Source: Corynebacterium timonense
GTDB lineage: Bacteria > Actinomycetota > Actinomycetes > Mycobacteriales > Mycobacteriaceae
Direction: 5' to 3'
Assembly (NCBI RefSeq): GCF_900105305.1
Contig: NZ_LT629765.1
Location: forward strand, 248,001 to 312,000
Length of the DNA stretch: 64,000 nt
The notes under the pieces are model-generated. The model was not told the origin of the DNA. It did no database searches and was given only the letters and a program-made list of their open reading frames with translations. The position numbers were made by a program, and so were the translations under genes. Shown piece after piece: positions 60,720 to 64,000 of the stretch. Every line of letters starts with the position of its first letter. Positions within the stretch are counted from its first letter, which is position 1.

Positions 60720-60760
60720 ATGCTACCTAGGGCAGCATATAAAGGCAACATAAGGCAACA
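60720..60760 (-). promoter_or_regulatory. leftward early promoter with overlapping operators
   Basis: On the minus strand TTGCCT (-35, 60743-60748), a 17-bp spacer and TAGCAT (-10, 60720-60725) make a good promoter for the early operon. A palindrome TGCTACC-TAG-GGCAGCA (60721-60737) covers the -10 and half-sites GGCAACA at 60744 and 60754 cover the -35. Repressor binding here would block early genes. Confidence 0.7.
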
Positions 60761-60809
60761 AAGTGGGGTGTGTTCACCCCCGAATTACACGCTTGTAGTG
60801 CGGTTTTAC

Positions 60810-60828
60810 TGCTGCCTGTAGGTAACAT
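60810..60828 (+). promoter_or_regulatory. repressor gene operator and -10 box
   Basis: TGCTGCC-TGTA-GGTAACA (60810-60827) overlaps a TAACAT -10 box (60823-60828) that lies 7 bp before the repressor ATG. The layout suggests a leaderless repressor transcript under autoregulation. Confidence 0.65.
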
Positions 60829-60835
60829 TCAGGGC

Positions 60836-61222
60836 ATGACAGCGGAGCCCAACACTCAACTCGCGAACCTCGTCTCGATGGCCCGTCGTGGCCTGGGCAT
60901 TAGCCAGGCGGACCTGGGGGAGGCAGTGGGGAAGTCTCGCCACTGGGTGACCCAGCTGGAGAAGGGGTCGTGGTACCGCACGGGGGAGCCGTTTACCCTG
61001 GAGTCGGATGGGGCGATCAAGCTGGCGGGCGTGCTGGGTCTTTCGGTGGTGGATGTGTTGCGGGCGGGGCGGGTCCCGGAGATTAAATGGCCGGATTTAT
61101 CGAACTACCGTTCGAACGATGCTAATGTTGCCGTCGTAGACATCACTAAGCTCACCCCTGCACAACAAGAACTCGTCGAAGGTATCGTGAATGAATTCAT
61201 CCGACACAACCACCAGGAATAG
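60836..61222 (+). CDS. XRE-family prophage repressor (CI-like)
   Basis: This encodes 128 residues. The N-terminal 60 residues are a lambda-type HTH (LANLVSMARRGLGISQADLGEAVGKSRHWVTQLEKG). There is no LexA-like peptidase domain, so induction would not be by RecA self-cleavage. The C-terminal segment (TKLTPAQQELVEGIVNEFIRH) may oligomerise. It is divergent from the early operon, and its own promoter overlaps an operator. It is the best candidate to bind the TGTTGCC/GGCAACA sites. Confidence 0.82.
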   Translation: MTAEPNTQLANLVSMARRGLGISQADLGEAVGKSRHWVTQLEKGSWYRTGEPFTLESDGAIKLAGVLGLSVVDVLRAGRVPEIKWPDLSNYRSNDANVAVVDITKLTPAQQELVEGIVNEFIRHNHQE

Positions 61223-61517
61223 GCCACCTGACCTGCTTGTAATCCCCCAGGTCCGCGCAGTCATCCCCAATGACCAACTCACCCCGCTCGAACAAAACCT
61301 AGCCCGCGAAGCATGGGCAGCGTTCGGCAACGCGCCCGCGTGTTCGAACACTCGGGCGACGTGGACGGTGGCGATCTGCCACATCCGCCACGCCACCCCC
61401 CACATCGTCACCACACTGACTATCCCCAAGCGGTCAAAGCAGCCCGAGCCGCATCCTGCGACACATGCAGATAATGCCGCGTCGACACCAACGTCGAATG
61501 CCCCACAATCTGCCTGA
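61191..61517 (+). CDS. possible immunity-linked protein overlapping repressor and integrase ends
   Basis: The frame gives 108 residues starting inside the repressor's 3' end (out of frame) and running 98 bp antisense into the integrase gene. The middle (LTPLEQNLAREAWAAFGNAP) is well-formed; the end (NAASTPTSNAP) is low-complexity. It would be co-expressed with the repressor. Real coding is plausible but the overlap and lack of a family make it uncertain. Confidence 0.4.
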   Translation: MNSSDTTTRNRPPDLLVIPQVRAVIPNDQLTPLEQNLAREAWAAFGNAPACSNTRATWTVAICHIRHATPHIVTTLTIPKRSKQPEPHPATHADNAASTPTSNAPQSA

Positions 61518-62610
61518 TGATCTCCGGGTCAACCCCAGCCTCCAGCAGGCCCGTCACCATCGTGTGACGCGCCGAATGCAGATCAACCGGCCGCACCCCA
61601 GCCCGCACACACAACTCCCTCCACGCCGCGGTGTCATCCCGCGCCAGAATCGGCTTCCCATTCACGCGGAACACCAGACCTTCGGCCCCCGACTCTTCGC
61701 GCCACACACGCAACGCCGCCGCCAAATCAGGCGTCATGGGCGCCCGCCGGATCGACGCCGCCGTCTTCGGCCGCTGAAACCACAGCCCCTTGTAGCAGGG
61801 ACGAATCTCGAACCCCTCCGGGGCCGCCGGCTCCCGCTGCGGGCAGCGCGCCGGGCTGACCCCCTCCCGGCACGGGCACCCCGCCCCATGACGCCACGGC
61901 ACCCGCTGAAGCTGCCACGACACATCGGCCGACTCCTGGCCGGGGGAGAGGTCGACGCGCTCCCACTCCATCCCTAGGCACTCGCCCTGGCGCGCCCCAA
62001 GGCGCAGCGCCATGAGCCATCGGGCCCGCCACATCGGCGGCTCCGCCTCGATGACGTTGACCAGGGCTCGCACCTCCGCCGCCGATAGGGCCTCACGCTC
62101 CCTGGAGGATGCCCGCGGCTTGTCCATGCGGTCGCACACGTTGAACGGCACCTTGCCCTCCCGCAGCGCGTCGGTGAGGACGCGGTGGAGGGTGTTGTGG
62201 ACGGCCTGGACAGTTCGCGACGACGCCCCGCCGTCGCGCATGGTGGAGTGGAGGAACCGGACGTGGTCGACGGTGAGCGCGTCCAGCTTCTGCCGGCCGA
62301 TCGCGGGGATGACGTGGACGCGCCCGTAGGAGCGGTAGTTCGCCAGGACGTTGGGTCGCACCCGCGGGGCGGCGATGGTGTCGCACCAGTGGGTCCACCA
62401 GGCGGCGACGGTGGGGGAGGTGCCGGTGATGTAGGTGCCGTCGAGGACGTCTTTCATGGCCTTGCGGCGTTTCTCGACGAGTTTGTCCTTGCGCTTGGCG
62501 GTGATTTCGCGGCGGTGGCGTTTTCCGTCGGGGGTGACGCCGAGGTCGATGGTGAAGGCCCACAGGCCGGTGGACTTTTTGCGGTAGATGTTGCCTACTG
62601 TTGCGCTCAT
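61420..62610 (-). CDS. int: prophage tyrosine integrase
   Basis: The 396-residue integrase has an N-terminal arm-binding domain (about 5-60), a core-binding helical domain (about 65-160), and a catalytic domain with Arg207 (GARQGE), Lys282 (RPKTAAS), His345-x-x-Arg348 (HSARH), His371 (GHS) and Tyr380. An insert near 245-260 has paired Cys (CPCREG, RCPQ). It lies beside attR and should use the tRNA-Gly site. Divergent operators lie upstream. Confidence 0.95.
   Translation of the reverse strand: MSATVGNIYRKKSTGLWAFTIDLGVTPDGKRHRREITAKRKDKLVEKRRKAMKDVLDGTYITGTSPTVAAWWTHWCDTIAAPRVRPNVLANYRSYGRVHVIPAIGRQKLDALTVDHVRFLHSTMRDGGASSRTVQAVHNTLHRVLTDALREGKVPFNVCDRMDKPRASSREREALSAAEVRALVNVIEAEPPMWRARWLMALRLGARQGECLGMEWERVDLSPGQESADVSWQLQRVPWRHGAGCPCREGVSPARCPQREPAAPEGFEIRPCYKGLWFQRPKTAASIRRAPMTPDLAAALRVWREESGAEGLVFRVNGKPILARDDTAAWRELCVRAGVRPVDLHSARHTMVTGLLEAGVDPEIIRQIVGHSTLVSTRHYLHVSQDAARAALTAWG
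62589..62605. promoter_or_regulatory. operator half-sites over the integrase start
   Basis: On the minus strand GCAACAG and GGCAACA lie in tandem within the first codons of int. They match repressor half-sites, so int expression may also be repressor-controlled. A single match could be chance because the site is coding. Confidence 0.4.
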
Positions 62611-62648
62611 CGGGGGTGGTTCTCCTGCTGGTTGGTGGTGGGCGGCAG

Positions 62649-62668
62649 GTCATGCCAAAAGTCATGCC
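62649..62668 (+). promoter_or_regulatory. candidate integrase arm-type sites, right arm
   Basis: GTCATGCC occurs at 62649 and 62661, spaced 12 bp, mirroring the left arm pair at 21537 and 21549. It lies between int and attR. Confidence 0.6.
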
Positions 62669-62692
62669 ACGCCGGTTCCTGCCCGTTCCGCT

Positions 62693-62766
62693 CGCTGCCT
62701 GTGGGCAACAATGGTGGCTACATTGCGACCTGCGGGTATGGGCCGGTATGTTGCCTTAGGGTAGCA
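62693..62766. promoter_or_regulatory. two operator-like palindromes in the attP arm
   Basis: CGCTGCC-TGTG-GGCAACA (62693-62710) and TGTTGCC-TTAG-GGTAGCA (62749-62766) match the operator family; a further GGCTACA (62716-62722) follows the first by 12 bp. Their place between int and the core suggests that the repressor also acts on integration or on int transcription. Confidence 0.6.
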
Positions 62767-62774
62767 GAATGGGT

Positions 62775-62821
62775 AGCCTTCCAAGCTGAAGACGCGGGTT
62801 CGATTCCCGTCGTTCCCTCCA
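62775..62821 (+). repeat. attR core, 47-bp direct repeat
   Basis: This copy is identical to 21454-21500 and holds the 3' half of tRNA-Gly, without a 5' half next to it, so it is not a tRNA. It is the right junction of the prophage. Confidence 0.95.
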
Positions 62822-62930
62822 TAAGAACGTCACTCTGGATACAAAGAATCCTGGCCCGGCCGGGACGTATCTGGGGTGGCGTTTTCGCTGTTCTGGCGGG
62901 GTTTTTGCCGGTTCAGGATGGCCGGTGGTG

Positions 62931-63021
62931 GGGACCTGACCCCCTGTTGGTGGACATAGGCTAGCCCCGGTTGATAGCCGGAGGAAGGTTGTCTCAGTCC
63001 AACTAATGGGGAGCAGTTCAC
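62931..63021. mobile_element. probable solo IS3-family end pair (remnant)
   Basis: GACCTGACCCCCTGTTGGTG near 62933 and TCAGTCCAACTAATGGGGAG near 62993 resemble imperfect inverted IS3-type ends facing each other, with only about 40-60 bp between and no transposase. About two thirds of a 25-bp alignment match. It may be a decayed or miniature element at the right of attR. Confidence 0.4.
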
Positions 63022-63060
63022 TGTTGAGGGCTTTGCCATGCATGCGAAGGGTGGTGAACA

Positions 63061-63438
63061 ATGCCGAAGTGTCCAGCAAAGCCGTGCCGGTATCCCGGCT
63101 GCCCGCAGCTCACCCACGAGCGCTACTACTCGGTGCACGCGAAGGTTGAGGCTGCACGCTATCGCAAGTACCAGCGCGACCCAAAGATTAACCGCCGCTA
63201 CGACAAGGTGTGGAAACAGGTACGCAAGCGGTATTTCGCGGCCCACCCGTTGTGTGAGGACTGCCAGAAAGCAGGGCGGGTCACGCCAGCGGCCGAGGTG
63301 CATCACATCCAACCACTCTCGAAGGGTGGTACGCATGATGAGAGCAACCTTAGAGCGTTGTGTACGCCCTGCCACGCTAGGCAGTCCGCGTTGGATGGTG
63401 ACCGGTGGCGGCAAGCCCCACGCGTCTACACGTATTAG
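63061..63438 (+). CDS. HNH endonuclease of phage type
   Basis: The 125-residue protein has the HNH fold: CEDC near residue 66, EVHHIQPLSKGG near residue 79 (the HH pair), the Asn in ESNLRALC and a CTPCHARQS zinc/His region. In phages this family sits beside terminase genes and helps packaging. Here it lies outside the prophage, alone, past attR. It may be a remnant of another phage or an active solitary nuclease. Confidence 0.85.
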   Translation: MPKCPAKPCRYPGCPQLTHERYYSVHAKVEAARYRKYQRDPKINRRYDKVWKQVRKRYFAAHPLCEDCQKAGRVTPAAEVHHIQPLSKGGTHDESNLRALCTPCHARQSALDGDRWRQAPRVYTY

Positions 63439-63536
63439 CAAAGTGTGGCTCGCCACACATTATCAATAGGGTTGCGATCTGACAGACACTCTCTTAATGT
63501 TTTGTCATGGTCTAACCTGAAACATAGGGGCCTACG

Positions 63537-64000
63537 TTGGAACGCACACTCCGAACTTCAATTGTCATCACCGCCTTGGCCCTCACGTTCGGCCTCGGCA
63601 CAACACCAGCATGGGCTGAAGAAACACAAGATGCCAACACGCAACCCACTTCAGCAAGTCACTACTTGACCACAGACCAGCTTCAGAGGTTCAGCCTTGA
63701 CGCTCTTGACGTCGGCGAGTCGCAACCTGCCCGACCGGATGATTTCAACACTTACGGATACTATCCTGGTGGGCTGAACCCTGCAGAAGCTAGGTTCTGC
63801 GCGCAACCCTGGAACTCGGGTAAATGCGCATCCGCTAAATCGGCAGCAGATGATGCACTTGCAAGATCCCAGGCCAAGTTCGACAGGGATTCTCTGAATC
63901 AGGGTAAGGGTGACGCTTACCGCCACTGCTATTGGAGTGCCAGAATGACCATCGACATGGGCGCGGGAGAAGCTCAGGGGTTCGGTGATCGCCATGAAGC
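63537..64000 (+). CDS. secreted protein with DUF6973-like domain (3' truncated by window edge)
   Basis: The frame opens with TTG at 63537 (AGGGG 6 bp upstream) and stays open to the window edge, about 154 residues. A signal peptide (about 1-27, cleaving after PAWA) leads an Asp/Asn-rich protein; the end holds GKGDAYRHCYWSARMTIDMG and QGFGDRHEA. The run GDAxRHCYWSARM with later GDxHE recalls the DUF6973 domain of secreted bacterial proteins, whose function is not established. GC content is clearly lower than in the host genes. Confidence 0.7.
   Translation, partial: MERTLRTSIVITALALTFGLGTTPAWAEETQDANTQPTSASHYLTTDQLQRFSLDALDVGESQPARPDDFNTYGYYPGGLNPAEARFCAQPWNSGKCASAKSAADDALARSQAKFDRDSLNQGKGDAYRHCYWSARMTIDMGAGEAQGFGDRHE

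Larger units (their letters stand above)
21454..62821. mobile_element. complete-looking siphovirus prophage, about 41.3 kb
   Basis: A 47-bp direct repeat flanks the element, with the integrase next to the right copy. Inside are all modules of a temperate siphovirus: integrase, repressor, recombination and replication genes, terminase, portal, capsid, tail and lysis genes. No essential gene looks broken. Late and early operons both run leftwards; the repressor, two passenger regions and an attL-proximal gene run rightwards. It therefore appears intact and possibly inducible. Confidence 0.95.

Noticed and set aside
62775..62821. Second tRNA-Gly at attR
   Set aside because: Only the 3' half is present; preceding sequence does not pair with the acceptor.

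Overview
The window is high-GC actinobacterial DNA, most likely a Corynebacterium chromosome carrying a complete-looking siphovirus prophage. The genus is inferred from several things: a mycothiol-type DsbA-like nitroreductase, a WhiB-family regulator, many probable leaderless genes, and a left end (thioesterase, hypothetical, glbO, pepN, DsbA-like, rpiB) that matches the gene order I recall around Rv2465c-Rv2475c of Mycobacterium tuberculosis. No strain or species can be named from sequence alone.

Host part, 1-21.5 kb. The conserved block above is interrupted by a lactone oxidase/PLP-enzyme pair and followed by two divergent three-gene operons (7.6-14.3 kb). Every gene junction inside those operons overlaps by 4 bp. 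They encode glycosyltransferases, a WcbI-like protein and a GT28-like/GT2 fusion, and look like a surface-glycan locus. Next come an aldo/keto reductase, a b-type cytochrome membrane protein with a repeated N-terminus, etfA, etfB, an enoyl-CoA hydratase, a nitronate-monooxygenase-like enzyme, a membrane protein, and tRNA-Gly(UCC).

Prophage, 21,454-62,821 (about 41.3 kb). It is bounded by a 47-bp perfect direct repeat: the 3' half of tRNA-Gly on the left, with the tRNA kept intact, and a second copy beside the integrase on the right. Late genes run right to left: small and large terminase, portal, MuF-like protein, scaffold, capsid, head-tail connectors, major tail protein, frameshifted tail chaperones, tape measure with two peptidoglycan-hydrolase modules, Dit, Gp37-like protein, two-domain endolysin and holin. 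They end at a strong intrinsic terminator at 29.5 kb. Four more tail/fibre genes lie at 22.1-26.5 kb. Between them sits an oppositely oriented four-gene cassette (26.8-29.5 kb) with its own promoter, its own operator, an HTH protein and a second, catalytically complete tyrosine recombinase. A lone lipoprotein gene (44.9 kb) is the other reversed passenger inside the late region.

Early genes (49.8-60.6 kb) also run leftwards from a divergent switch at 60.6-60.84 kb. They encode an HTH protein, a lambda-Exo-like nuclease, RecT, a replication initiator with an apparent origin inside its gene, SSB, RusA, dUTPase, WhiB, a ParB-like protein and many small proteins. A near-palindromic operator family (TGTTGCC-4-GGCAACA) recurs at the switch, upstream of several early genes and in the attP arms, which implies distributed repressor control. 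A probable tRNA-Ser and two 45-nt tRNA-like elements lie in early intergenic gaps.

Right of attR (62.8-64.0 kb) are probable IS3-type ends, an HNH endonuclease gene of phage type and the start of a secreted protein gene of lower GC. These suggest an older mobile element at the same tRNA site.
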